Shown piece by piece: positions 39,481-47,872 of a stretch of DNA of 50,292 bases. The notes under the pieces are model-generated. The model had not been told where the DNA came from, searched no databases, and was given only the letters and a program-made list of their open reading frames with translations. Made by a program: the position numbers and the translations under genes. Every line of letters starts with the position of its first letter. The stretch's first letter is position 1. Source of the stretch: Candidatus Kuenenia stuttgartensis (GTDB taxonomy: Bacteria > Gemmatimonadota > Gemmatimonadetes > Gemmatimonadales > Gemmatimonadaceae); NCBI GenBank assembly GCA_943330235.2, contig CALQGY020000013.1, positions 1 to 50,292 on the forward strand, read 5' to 3'.

Positions 39481-40092
39481 GCTCTCGTACTCCTCGGCCG
39501 CTCGCATCATCGCCTGCTGCAGCATGGCTTCACGGTCGCCGTTGTCCGCCAGCGAGGCCGAGAGCGCCGCGAACTGCCGATGCATCTCGTCCTCCACCTG
39601 ACTCGGCGTGGGCGATTGAATGCCCAGGACCGCCAGTGCCATCATCGCCAGATCCCGCAGCTGACGCTTCGTCTCGTCGTCGAGCGCTGCCAACGCCGCT
39701 GGCGCCACTGCCGGGGTGCGTGGGCCGCGCTCACGGCGGCGCGATGGCGCCTCAAACAAGGCGCGGACTGCCGCGAGCGTCACGACGAAGGAGCCCGGGG
39801 TGTATTCCTCGAAGGTGCTGATCACGTTTCGCCGCCGCAGCGACGGGAGCAGCTTGACGATCGCCTCGCGCACCGGCGAGTAGCCGTCATAGCTGCGCAG
39901 ACCGCGTCCCGTGATCACCAGCACCTCGGCCACGCCCTGCACCTGCTGCGTCCGCAGCCACGCCTCCGTCTGCGTGGCCGCCTGCGTCGCCGTCGGCTGC
40001 TGGGCGCGCAGATTCAGCGTGCGCGTCGCCCCGAACCGGAGTTCGTCGAACGCACGCTTGATCGGCGCGACATACGGATCGTCGGGACGCAT
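39472..40092 (-). CDS. Smr (MutS2 C-terminal-like) domain protein
   Basis: 206 residues. The first 100 residues follow the Smr pattern: RTLNLRAQQPT in place of the usual LDLHG, a helix (ATQAATQTEAWLRTQ), VLVITGRGLRSYDGYSPVREAI with the HGRG-like loop as TGRG, and a final strand (GSFVVTLA). The catalytic-type Asp and His of the first motif are changed to Asn and Arg, so nicking activity is doubtful. The C-terminal half is helical and unlike known Smr partners (ETKRQLRDLAMMALAVLG; DEMHRQFAALSASLADN). It lies between the phosphatase and the M28 peptidase, all minus strand. Confidence 0.7.
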   Translation of the reverse strand: MRPDDPYVAPIKRAFDELRFGATRTLNLRAQQPTATQAATQTEAWLRTQQVQGVAEVLVITGRGLRSYDGYSPVREAIVKLLPSLRRRNVISTFEEYTPGSFVVTLAAVRALFEAPSRRRERGPRTPAVAPAALAALDDETKRQLRDLAMMALAVLGIQSPTPSQVEDEMHRQFAALSASLADNGDREAMLQQAMMRAAEEYESDR

Positions 40093-40118
40093 GGAGTCGG
40101 CCGGGCGTCGGTCGCGCG

Positions 40119-41777
40119 TTACCGACGCGGCGACGAGGGGCGTTTGGACAACGGGCCTTTCGACGACGCGGGCTTGGCGCCCACCATGGCTTCGGTGAGC
40201 ACTCGTCCATCAATCGCCTCGATGGGCACCACACCGGTCGCCATCGCGAGGGTGGGCGCGATATCGACGGAGAACACCGGCTGATCGTAGCGCCCCGGCT
40301 TGAACATCGGCCCCATGAACAGGATGGGAATATTGGCGTCGTAGTCGTGCGGCGTACCGTGGGTCGCGTACCGTGTCCCGAACCAGTAGAAGTACGGCTG
40401 GAACGTCACCGTCAGTTCGGCCCGCAGATCGGCCGGCACCGAATGCAGCCAGCGCCGAGCGATCTTGTCGCCACGTGCGGCGGCCGCCGCGAGGGTGCTC
40501 ACGCGATCCACCCGCATCATGCCGGGCAGCGCCAGCAGGCCGGCGCGGACGGCGGTCACCACCGAATCACTGTTGATCCCCTTGGCCGCGAGGCGCGCGC
40601 GATCGAGCGACACGATGCCGGACTGCAGCAACAGCGCGTCCCCTTCCACGCCGCGTGCGGCCAGGCCGCTGCGCGCCTTGTCGATGATCGGCTGCGGATC
40701 GATGCGACCACGGGCCGGATCGCCGGTGGTGAAGTGCGACTCGGGGAACGGTGCGACGCCATGATCGGCGCCGAGGGCAAAGACGATGCGCGTCGAATCA
40801 CGCATCTTGTACAACGAATCGATGAGGCGGCCGATCGCGCGATCGACGCGCAGGACCTGATCATGCAACTCCCGCGAGTCCGGGCCATACCGATGGCCGA
40901 CGGCATCCGTGGTCGAGAGCGAGACCGCCAACACGTCCATCGTGGGCCCCTTGCCCAGCTCCATCGCCTCAACGCCGGCCAGCGCAAAGTCCACCGTGAC
41001 GTCGTCCATCCACGGGAACTCGATGAAGTCATTCGTGCCGATGCGCTGATCGGCGGACAGCATGTGCGGGAAGACAAAGTCTTTCCCCTGATTCTCGACG
41101 GGCATCGAGTCCTTCTCGGGATACGCGGACGCATCGAGCAAGGTCGTCCACGCAGTGCCCAGATACTTGGCCGTGAATTTCGTGGCGTTGAAGCGCTGCA
41201 CCCACGCCGGCACCGTGTCGCCGTAGTAGCGGCTCGTGGTGAACCGCCCCTCCAGCGAGTACCAGAACACGCTCTGCTTCGCGCGTCCTAGCGGGAGAAT
41301 GGCCGCGCGATCCTTGCGCGACACGGAGAGGGCGCGGCTGAACTGATCGCGCGAACGCACCCAGTCGAAGAAGGAGGTGCCGCGGAACCGATAGGGCGAG
41401 GCGCCGCCGCCGCGACCGAACAGCAGCGGATTTTGCGGATCTGCCACGCCGATCTCGTTGAGCACGACACCGGTGTGCGACGGATAGCGACCGGACCACA
41501 GCGTCGCGTGACCGGGAGCGGTTTCCGTCGTGGCATGATCATGCGAGGCGTTGGTGAAGAACGCGCCCTGGGTGCGCAGCCGCGCGAGGCCGCCGGTGAG
41601 CTGGCCCGCGAACTTGTCGAGATAGTCCGGGCGGAGTTGATCGACCGTGATCTGGACGACCAGCGTCGGCGGCAGCGGAGAGGCGGGGGCCGACTGAGCG
41701 GCGAGCGAGTGAATCGACGTCGACGCAAGCGCGCAGAACACAGCGCGGGCGGAGCGGAGCAGGGAGCGCGTGGGCAT
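40119..41777 (-). CDS. Exported alkaline phosphatase / phosphodiesterase, PafA-like
   Basis: 552 residues from ATG 41777; the longer frame to 41855 has no signal-like start. Signal peptide: LLRSARAVFCALASTSIHSLAAQ. Metal ligands and catalytic parts appear as in PafA-type phosphatases: Asp in VQITVDQLRPDYLDK, the nucleophile region ETAPGHATLWSGRYPSHTG, DAVGHRYGPDS, ALGADHGVAPFPE with Asp-His and the late His in RYATHGTPHDYDANIP. The enzyme should hydrolyse phosphate monoesters outside the cell, with two zinc ions. It is 26 bases from the Smr gene and followed by it. Confidence 0.88.
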   Translation of the reverse strand: MPTRSLLRSARAVFCALASTSIHSLAAQSAPASPLPPTLVVQITVDQLRPDYLDKFAGQLTGGLARLRTQGAFFTNASHDHATTETAPGHATLWSGRYPSHTGVVLNEIGVADPQNPLLFGRGGGASPYRFRGTSFFDWVRSRDQFSRALSVSRKDRAAILPLGRAKQSVFWYSLEGRFTTSRYYGDTVPAWVQRFNATKFTAKYLGTAWTTLLDASAYPEKDSMPVENQGKDFVFPHMLSADQRIGTNDFIEFPWMDDVTVDFALAGVEAMELGKGPTMDVLAVSLSTTDAVGHRYGPDSRELHDQVLRVDRAIGRLIDSLYKMRDSTRIVFALGADHGVAPFPESHFTTGDPARGRIDPQPIIDKARSGLAARGVEGDALLLQSGIVSLDRARLAAKGINSDSVVTAVRAGLLALPGMMRVDRVSTLAAAAARGDKIARRWLHSVPADLRAELTVTFQPYFYWFGTRYATHGTPHDYDANIPILFMGPMFKPGRYDQPVFSVDIAPTLAMATGVVPIEAIDGRVLTEAMVGAKPASSKGPLSKRPSSPRR

Positions 41778-41984
41778 GCGAGCAAAGCTAACGCGCCGCG
41801 GGTCGTGGGAGCACCACCGTGGCGACACCAACGGCACCCGTCCGGCCTCGTGCACGTCGCCGGATCGACGCGCCAGGACAGGTGCCAGACCGCCGGTGTA
41901 CTCGCTACACGGCGCCGACTTTCCGCACGGCCGTGGCGCGTGGATTCACCGCGTCACGAACTCGTACCATTCACGGAGGCACAT

Positions 41985-42015
41985 GAAGGTGAGCGAAATA
42001 TTGCGACTCACCTTC
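41985..42015 (-). terminator. Hairpin after the paiB-like gene
   Basis: GAAGGTGAG (41985-41993) and CTCACCTTC (42007-42015) are perfect arms with a 13-base AT-rich loop. It starts eight bases beyond the paiB-like stop (42023-42025) on the minus strand. No T-tract follows. The rest of 41778-42022 shows no gene. Confidence 0.5.
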
Positions 42016-42022
42016 CGGCGCA

Positions 42023-42709
42023 CTAGGGCGATTTCTTTTTCGTGACGTCGGGCGCATGCCCGTCAGTACGCGGCGCGCGATGCGCACCAACCAGTGTCGC
42101 GACGACCTGATCCATCGCCGACGACGAGGCGTGCAATCCGGTGATCACGCCATCGATGTCCGCGTCCGAGCGATTCTGACTCAACTTCCACTTCCCTTCG
42201 AGCGCACCAATCTCGATCTCCACGCCGACAATCGCGCGTGCGAGCTGCTCGACAAAATCGGCCGGCGCGTCCGACATCGCCCATGGATGCGCCTGCGCCG
42301 CCTCGTGCGTGGTGGTGAGCTCGTCGAGATGCGGCATCAGAAAATCGCGATCATCGATGAAGCGCACGGTGCCCGTGACATGCACCGCGACGTAGTTCCA
42401 CGTCGGCACCACCTTGCCGTGCACCGCTTTGGATGGATACCAGCCGGGCGTGATGTACGCGTCCGGCCCGCTGAAGATCACCAGCGCCTCCGCCGTAGCC
42501 CCGACCTTGTGATGATGCGGGTTGGCGCGCGCGATGTGCCCCTGCAGCATGCCGTGTGCGCCCCGATCGCGATGCAGCACGAGCGGGAGATGCGTGGCGT
42601 ATAGCCCGTGCGCCGGCGATCCGGTGATCAACACGCCGAGCGGATGCGCGGTAATAAAGTCCAACAAGACGGCGCGGTCCGCCTCGGCGAACGGCGCCGG
42701 GATATACAT
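42023..42709 (-). CDS. PaiB-like FMN-binding regulator
   Basis: 228 residues. The FMN-binding split-barrel pattern is clear: MYIPAPFAEADRAVLLDFI, HPLGVLITGS, ATHLPLVLHRD, GHIARANPHH, LVIFSGPDAYITPGWYPSK and VPTWNYVAVHVTGTVRF. In Bacillus PaiB acts with PaiA, an acetyltransferase, in control of sporulation genes and polyamine handling; in most bacteria its role is unknown. It starts four bases after the argD stop, so it should be in the argC-argB-argD transcript, which suggests a link with arginine or polyamine metabolism. The C-terminus is basic (DVTKKKSP). A hairpin follows. Confidence 0.9.
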   Translation of the reverse strand: MYIPAPFAEADRAVLLDFITAHPLGVLITGSPAHGLYATHLPLVLHRDRGAHGMLQGHIARANPHHHKVGATAEALVIFSGPDAYITPGWYPSKAVHGKVVPTWNYVAVHVTGTVRFIDDRDFLMPHLDELTTTHEAAQAHPWAMSDAPADFVEQLARAIVGVEIEIGALEGKWKLSQNRSDADIDGVITGLHASSSAMDQVVATLVGAHRAPRTDGHAPDVTKKKSP

Positions 42710-42713
42710 CGCG

Positions 42714-43955
42714 CTACGCTACCAACGCGGCTTCGAGCACCGCCAGACCCGCGGCCAGTTCGTCGCGCGAGATCACCAGCGGCGGCAGGAAGCGCAGCGT
42801 GTGCTCGCCCGCGCTCACCATCAGCAGCCCACGATCGAACGCGCGCCCGATGATCGCCGCGGCCGGCTCGTGCACATCCACACCCCACATGAGCCCCGTC
42901 CCACGGATCGCGCGAATGCGACCGGTGCGCTCAGACATGGCCTGCAGCTGCTCGCCAAACCACACGCCCGTTTCCCGCACATGCGCGAGCAACGCCGGAT
43001 CAGCCAGACGCTGCACCACATGATGCGCGACGTGCGCCAGCAGCGGGCCGCCGCCGAACGTGGTGCCATGATCGCCGGGCTGGATGGTGCGCGCGACGTC
43101 GTCGGTGACAAGAATCGCCCCCATCGGCAATCCGCCCGCAAGCGGCTTGGCCAGCGTCAGCATGTCGGGCGCAATGCCCAGCTGCTCGTACGCGAAGAAC
43201 GATCCGGTGCGACCCAGTCCGCACTGAATTTCGTCGAGAATCAGCAGGACGTTCCGCTCACGCGTGAGCGCGCGCAATCCGCGCAGAAACTCGGGATCCA
43301 CGATACGCACGCCGCCCTCGCCCTGAATGGGCTCGACGATTACGGCCGCCGTGGACTCGGCATCAAGCACGGTCTTCATCTCGTCGAGATCGCGCTCGAC
43401 GATGGTCACGCCGCCCATCAGCGGACGGAACGGCAGGCGATACGCCGGGCGATCCGTCGCCGCGAGCGTCCCGGGCATGCGGCCGTGGAATGACCCGCGC
43501 ACCGCGATAATCTCGTGCTTCCCCTGATCCACCTGCGCGCGTGCCCAGCGGCGCGCGAACTTGAACGCGCCCTCGTTGGCTTCAGCGCCGGAATTGCAGA
43601 AGAACACCTTCGACGCAAACGAGTGCCCCACCAGCCACTCGGCCAGCGCTTCACCCGGTGCCGTGCGATACAAATTCGACGTGTGCAACAGCCCGGTCGC
43701 CATCGCCTCCTGCATGGCCTGCATCACGCCCGCATCGCCATGCCCGAGCGCGGTGACCGCAATGCCGGCCACGAAATCCAGATACTTCGTGCCCTGCGCG
43801 TCGAACATGTAGACGCCTTCACCGCGCACAAAGAGCGGCGCCTGCCGCTTGTACGTGCCCAAGATCGCGTCGGTCGTACCGGTAGCGGTCGAAGCATCCG
43901 GCGTCGGCGTGAGCGAAACGGGCGCGACAGGCGAGGTCATGGTCGTGGGCGTCAT
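42714..43955 (-). CDS. argD: Acetylornithine aminotransferase
   Basis: 413 residues from ATG 43955, eight bases after the argB stop. It moves the amino group from glutamate to N-acetylglutamate semialdehyde in arginine synthesis. Class III aminotransferase marks include FVRGEGVYMFDAQGTKYLDF, FCNSGAEANEGAFKFAR, RGSFHGRM, EPIQGEGG, LDEIQCGLGRTG and the PLP lysine in LAKPLAGGLPMG, with GGGPLLAHVA near the second subunit. An N-terminal extension of about 25 residues (Thr/Pro/Ala-rich) is variable and may be partly misread. Sites for succinyl-diaminopimelate are similar, so some dual use in lysine synthesis is possible. Confidence 0.93.
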   Translation of the reverse strand: MTPTTMTSPVAPVSLTPTPDASTATGTTDAILGTYKRQAPLFVRGEGVYMFDAQGTKYLDFVAGIAVTALGHGDAGVMQAMQEAMATGLLHTSNLYRTAPGEALAEWLVGHSFASKVFFCNSGAEANEGAFKFARRWARAQVDQGKHEIIAVRGSFHGRMPGTLAATDRPAYRLPFRPLMGGVTIVERDLDEMKTVLDAESTAAVIVEPIQGEGGVRIVDPEFLRGLRALTRERNVLLILDEIQCGLGRTGSFFAYEQLGIAPDMLTLAKPLAGGLPMGAILVTDDVARTIQPGDHGTTFGGGPLLAHVAHHVVQRLADPALLAHVRETGVWFGEQLQAMSERTGRIRAIRGTGLMWGVDVHEPAAAIIGRAFDRGLLMVSAGEHTLRFLPPLVISRDELAAGLAVLEAALVA

Positions 43956-43963
43956 GGGCGGAC

Positions 43964-44755
43964 TCAGTGGGAGGCGACAGCGGGGTCGGACGGGACAATC
44001 ACCGTACCGGCATCCGGTACGGACAACGCGGCGAGATCGCCGATGCGCACGTGCGCGACGCCACCCGCGAGGGCGACAGCGGACGCGTCCAACTTGGCGG
44101 CCATACCGCCGCCGGCCACGCCGGAAGCGACCAGCCCGCGAGCCTCGTCCAGCGACAACGTGGCAATGCGCTGCTTGTCGGCATCCAGCACCGCAGCAAC
44201 ATCGATCATCAAAAACAGTTCGGCGGCGCCGAGCGCTGCGGCAATGGCCGCGGCGGCATCATCGCCATTGACGTTGAGCGCCCCGCCAACGGTCGGATCA
44301 TCATTGGCCGCGACCGGCGAGATCACCGGGAGAAACCCGGCATCCAACAGCGTGGTGATCACGCGCACGTCGACGTCCGCCGGCGTCCCCATAAAGCCGA
44401 ACGCCTCGAGATCCACCAACGTGGCGCGCAACAGCGACGCATCCTCACCCGAAAGGCCCACCGCCGGCGCGCCGGCCGCCGTCAGGGCCGACACCAGCTG
44501 CTTGTTCGCCAGCCCGGAGAGCACCATGCGCACGAGTTCCAACGCAAGCGGCGTGGTAACGCGGCGACCGCCCACGAATACCGGCTCTTCGCCGCGCAGT
44601 CGTTGCAACGCGCTGATCTGGTCGCCGCCCCCGTGCACAATGACCAAACGTCCGCCGGTCGCCGTCCAGAGCGCGGCCAGCGTGGACGGCAGCGCCGGAT
44701 CCCCCTGCGTGCGTCCTCCGAGTTTGACCACCACGGGGGCGACCGGTGCGTTCAC
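43964..44755 (-). CDS. argB: Acetylglutamate kinase
   Basis: 263 residues from GTG 44755, which overlaps the argC stop by four bases (GTGA). It phosphorylates N-acetylglutamate. The kinase fold shows VVVKLGGRTQG, IVHGGGDQISALQRL, PVFVGGRRVTTP, LVRMVLSGLANKQLV, SPVAANDDPTVGGALNVNGDDAA and GGGMAAKLDASAVALAGG, the last two holding substrate and phosphate groups. The N-terminal arginine-binding extension of inhibited hexameric enzymes is short, so feedback control is uncertain. It is the second gene of argC-argB-argD-paiB. Confidence 0.94.
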   Translation of the reverse strand: MNAPVAPVVVKLGGRTQGDPALPSTLAALWTATGGRLVIVHGGGDQISALQRLRGEEPVFVGGRRVTTPLALELVRMVLSGLANKQLVSALTAAGAPAVGLSGEDASLLRATLVDLEAFGFMGTPADVDVRVITTLLDAGFLPVISPVAANDDPTVGGALNVNGDDAAAAIAAALGAAELFLMIDVAAVLDADKQRIATLSLDEARGLVASGVAGGGMAAKLDASAVALAGGVAHVRIGDLAALSVPDAGTVIVPSDPAVASH

Positions 44756-45762
44756 CGGTGCAGCCCCGCCGTCTCGTCGAGGCCGAACATGAGGTTGGCG
44801 TTCTGCACCGCTTGTCCGGCGGCACCCTTCACCAGATTGTCGATGGCCGAGAACACCAGCAGCGTGGGCGTGCGCAGTCCCGTGGGGATCCGCGCGCCAA
44901 TGCGGACCACGTTCCGGTGCTGCACGTCCGCGAGGGCGGGCAGGTCGCGGGTGAGCTCCACGAACGGCTCGTCGGCGTAGGCGGCCTGATACGGCGCCAA
45001 CGCGTCATCGAGCGGCTGCGTGAGCGGCACGGTGATCGTGGACAGAATCCCGCGATCGACCGGCAGCAGGTGCGGCGTGAAGAGCAGATCGCAGTCGGCC
45101 CCAAGGGCCTGCATAGTCGCGCGCATCTCGAAGAGATGCCGATGCGAGTTGGCGACGCCATACGCCCGGAAATCTTCGGCGATTTCGGCGAAGAGCAGCT
45201 CCAGCTTGGGCGACGCGCCGGCCCCGCTCACGCCGCTGGCCGCCGAGATGCCGATCGTCGCGCCGGGGGCAATCAGCCCCGCCCGCGCGAGTGGCGCGAG
45301 CGCGACGAGCACGCTGGTCGCGTAGCAGCCCGGGTTGGCCACCACGCGGGCCTCGCGGATGCGCTCGCGAAAGAGCTCGGGGAGGCCATACGGCGCATCA
45401 GCCGGTACGCCCTCGGGGAGCGCATGATCGATGCCGCCGTGTCCGGGGCGCAGATCGCTGGACAGGTCCACGACGCGGGCCCCGGCGGCAATCGCGCGCC
45501 CCACCCATTCCGCCGAGGCCCCATGCGGCAGCGCCGCGAAGACGAGGTCGGCCGATCCCAGATCGGCTTCTTCGGCGGCGATCAGGGGGATATCATGCAC
45601 CCGACCCGCGGCGCGGACGCGCAGCGTGGTCCCGCGCTGCGCGTTGGCGGTGGCGAAGGCGAGCGAGAAGCGGGGGTGGCCGGCGATCAGTGCGCAGAGC
45701 TCCCGCCCCGAGTACCCGCTGGCGCCGAGAACCCCGACGCGGATAGAATGCAGATTATGCAC
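44752..45762 (-). CDS. argC: N-acetyl-gamma-glutamyl-phosphate reductase
   Basis: 336 residues from GTG 45762; ATG 45783 adds seven residues. The GTG is favoured because a consensus promoter (TTGACA, 17 bases, TATGCA) would start RNA at about 45762 and the ATG lies inside it. It reduces acetylglutamyl phosphate to the semialdehyde. Family marks: RVGVLGASGYSGRELC (NADP loop), the catalytic Cys in VVANPGCYATSV, and ISAASGVSGAGASP. ARG boxes in front indicate repression by ArgR. argJ, argE, argF and argG are not in this window. Confidence 0.93.
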   Translation of the reverse strand: MHNLHSIRVGVLGASGYSGRELCALIAGHPRFSLAFATANAQRGTTLRVRAAGRVHDIPLIAAEEADLGSADLVFAALPHGASAEWVGRAIAAGARVVDLSSDLRPGHGGIDHALPEGVPADAPYGLPELFRERIREARVVANPGCYATSVLVALAPLARAGLIAPGATIGISAASGVSGAGASPKLELLFAEIAEDFRAYGVANSHRHLFEMRATMQALGADCDLLFTPHLLPVDRGILSTITVPLTQPLDDALAPYQAAYADEPFVELTRDLPALADVQHRNVVRIGARIPTGLRTPTLLVFSAIDNLVKGAAGQAVQNANLMFGLDETAGLHR

Positions 45763-45784
45763 GACGAATGCATAATTTTGCATC
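45746..45784. promoter_or_regulatory. Tandem ARG boxes between argC and argR
   Basis: TGCAGATTATGCA (45749-45761) and TGCATAATTTTGCA (45769-45782) are two symmetric AT-rich sites with centres about 20 bases apart, two helical turns. This is the usual size and spacing of ArgR operators. They lie between argR and argC and cover the argC -10, so ArgR could control both genes. Confidence 0.8.
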
Positions 45785-45797
45785 CGCCGCCTGTCAA
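45769..45797 (-). promoter_or_regulatory. Candidate argC promoter
   Basis: On the minus strand, TTGACA (45797-45792) and TATGCA (45774-45769) are separated by 17 bases; the -10 lies within an ARG box. RNA would begin about seven bases on, at 45762. Confidence 0.55.
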
Positions 45798-45817
45798 TCC
45801 GTTTGCCCGGAGCCTGA

Positions 45818-46288
45818 GTGGCCGACAAGAACGATCGTCACCACGTCATTCGCGAGATCGTGACCGCCCGCCCGGTCGCGAGCCAGGAAGAGCTGCGCAA
45901 GCAGCTGCTCCGCCGCGGCCTGGATGTCACGCAATCCACCTTGTCCCGCGACCTGCGCGAGCTGCGACTGGCCCGCATTCCGGACGATCACGGACACGTG
46001 CGGTACGCTTTCTCCATGGAGCACGGCGCGAGCGGAGGGGATGAGGGCCTACGCCAGCTGGAGTCCATGCTGCCGCAGCTGCTGACCAAAGTCGAAGGCG
46101 TGCAGGCCCTCGTCGTCGCGCGCACCATCAAGTCGGGCGCGCAGCCGGTGGCCGAGGCCCTCGATCAGCTGGACTGGCCCGATATCGCCGGCACCATCGC
46201 CGGCGATGACACGGTGCTGATCATCTGCCGGTCCACGCCGGGTCGCGAACGCGTGCTCCGGCGCCTCAAAGCCTACCTCCGCACCTAG
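45818..46288 (+). CDS. argR: Arginine repressor
   Basis: 156 residues from GTG 45818. The N-terminal winged helix is HVIREIVTARPVASQEELRKQL, RRGLDVTQSTLSRDLRELRLARIP, where Ser-Arg-Asp contact DNA; the C-terminal half has the arginine-binding, trimer-forming part, with VVARTIKSGAQPVAEALD and IAGTIAGDDTVLIIC. With arginine it binds ARG boxes as a hexamer. The gene is divergent from argC, with the boxes in between, so it probably also controls itself. A -10-like CATAAT (45771-45776) overlaps the same boxes. Confidence 0.93.
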   Translation: MADKNDRHHVIREIVTARPVASQEELRKQLLRRGLDVTQSTLSRDLRELRLARIPDDHGHVRYAFSMEHGASGGDEGLRQLESMLPQLLTKVEGVQALVVARTIKSGAQPVAEALDQLDWPDIAGTIAGDDTVLIICRSTPGRERVLRRLKAYLRT

Positions 46289-46342
46289 CGGATTAGCTTT
46301 GCCACGCGGGTCGTCCGTGTGGCCCCCGCTTCGCCGCAGGAC

Positions 46343-46378
46343 TGCACGCGATATGCGATCGCGGTGCATAGTTTCTCA
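46343..46378. promoter_or_regulatory. Possible degenerate ARG boxes upstream of argH
   Basis: TGCACGCGATATGC (46343-46356) and TGCATAGTTTCTCA (46365-46378) each keep about 10 of 14 positions of the argC boxes and have similar spacing, about 22 bases between centres. The match is weak. Confidence 0.3.
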
Positions 46379-46437
46379 ACACCCCACGGATCCGTGCCAC
46401 GCCGGCACGACCGCGAGAGCTTCTGGGAGCGCTTCAG

Positions 46438-47862
46438 GTGACCACGAAAGACGGCAGCACACACAAGCTGTGGGGGGGACGCTTTGCCGGCGGCCCGTCT
46501 CCGCTCCTCGACGCGATCAATCGCTCCATCGGTACGGACTTCCGGCTCTGGCCGCACGACATCCGGCTCTCCACCGCCTGGGCGGGCGCGCTCGGGCATG
46601 CGGGCGTGCTGACCATGGACGAAAGTCAGGCCCTGCAGCAGGGGCTTGAGCGCGTCGCAGAGCGGCTGGCCGGCGGCGCACAGCCGGTCGCCACCGACGA
46701 AGACATTCACACGATGATCGACCGCCTGCTGCACGAAGAGGCGGGCTCGGTCGCGTCCAAGCTGCACACCGGTCGCTCACGCAACGATCAGGTGGCCACC
46801 GCGTCGCGGCTCTGGACCATGGACGCCTGCCAGCGCATCGATGCCGCCATTCGCGACCTGCAGGAATCGCTGCTCGCGCAGGCTGAGACGCTCACGGACG
46901 CCATGCTCCCGGCGTATACGCACCTGCAGCGCGCGCAGCCCGTCAGCGGGGCGCATTGGCTGTTGGCGCACTTCTGGCCCCTCGACCGCGATCGCACGCG
47001 ACTGGCCAACGCCGCACGCGGCACCGCCGTCCTGCCGCTCGGCTCGGGCGCCATCGCCGGCAGCGCGTTCCCGGTGTCCCGCACCGAACTCCAGCAGGCG
47101 CTCGGCTTCGCCTCCATCTCGCCCAACAGCATCGACGCGACCGGCGACCGCGACTTCGTCGCCGAAACGCTGTTCGTCTGCACCATGACCGCCGTGCACT
47201 GCTCGCGCATCGCCGAAGATCTCATCATCTACGGCACCAGCGAATTCGGGTTCGTGAAATTCGGGGATGGCTTCTCCACCGGCTCCAGCATGATGCCGCA
47301 GAAGCGGAATCCCGATGTCTTCGAACTCGCGCGCGGCTCGGGCGCTCGCGTGTTGGGCGATCTCGTCTCCATGCTGGGCACCATCAAGGGATTGCCCAGC
47401 GGCTACAGCAAGGATTTGCAGGACGACAAGCGCGCACTCTTCAACGCCGTCGACTTGCTGTTGTTGGTGCTCCCCGCCATGGCCGGCGCCATCGCCGAGC
47501 TGCGCTTCGAACGCGGACGCATGCGCGCGGCGGTCTCCAGCGGGATGATGGCGACCGATCTGGCCGATTATCTGGTGAAGAAGGGCGCCACCTTCCGTGA
47601 GGCACACGGGGCGGTCGGGTCGTTGGTGCGTCAGGCGGAAGAAGCTGGCATCGAGCTGGACGCGTTGCCCGCGGAACGGTTTACGGCGGCGCATGTGCTG
47701 TTTGGTGATGATGCGCGCGAGGCGCTGAGCGCCGAAGCGTCGCTCGCCGCACGCGACATTGCCGGTGGCACCGGCCCCAATGCGGTCGCCACCCAATTGG
47801 CTGCCGCGCGCGCCAGTCTGGCATCCGCCGAAACGCGGGGCGCGACCGAACTCGCGCGGTAG
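46438..47862 (+). CDS. argH: Argininosuccinate lyase
   Basis: 474 residues from GTG 46438, a normal length. It splits argininosuccinate into arginine and fumarate. The family signature GSSMMPQKRNPD is complete, with the flexible-loop Ser; other parts include LWGGRFAGGPSP, LHTGRSRNDQVATASRLW, AYTHLQRAQPVSGAHWLLAH and the IDATGDRDFV segment. It follows argR after 149 bases with a possible pair of ARG-like sites. The usual neighbour argG is absent from the window, so the citrulline step must be encoded elsewhere. Confidence 0.95.
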   Translation: MTTKDGSTHKLWGGRFAGGPSPLLDAINRSIGTDFRLWPHDIRLSTAWAGALGHAGVLTMDESQALQQGLERVAERLAGGAQPVATDEDIHTMIDRLLHEEAGSVASKLHTGRSRNDQVATASRLWTMDACQRIDAAIRDLQESLLAQAETLTDAMLPAYTHLQRAQPVSGAHWLLAHFWPLDRDRTRLANAARGTAVLPLGSGAIAGSAFPVSRTELQQALGFASISPNSIDATGDRDFVAETLFVCTMTAVHCSRIAEDLIIYGTSEFGFVKFGDGFSTGSSMMPQKRNPDVFELARGSGARVLGDLVSMLGTIKGLPSGYSKDLQDDKRALFNAVDLLLLVLPAMAGAIAELRFERGRMRAAVSSGMMATDLADYLVKKGATFREAHGAVGSLVRQAEEAGIELDALPAERFTAAHVLFGDDAREALSAEASLAARDIAGGTGPNAVATQLAAARASLASAETRGATELAR

Positions 47863-47872
47863 TCGTCGCACG

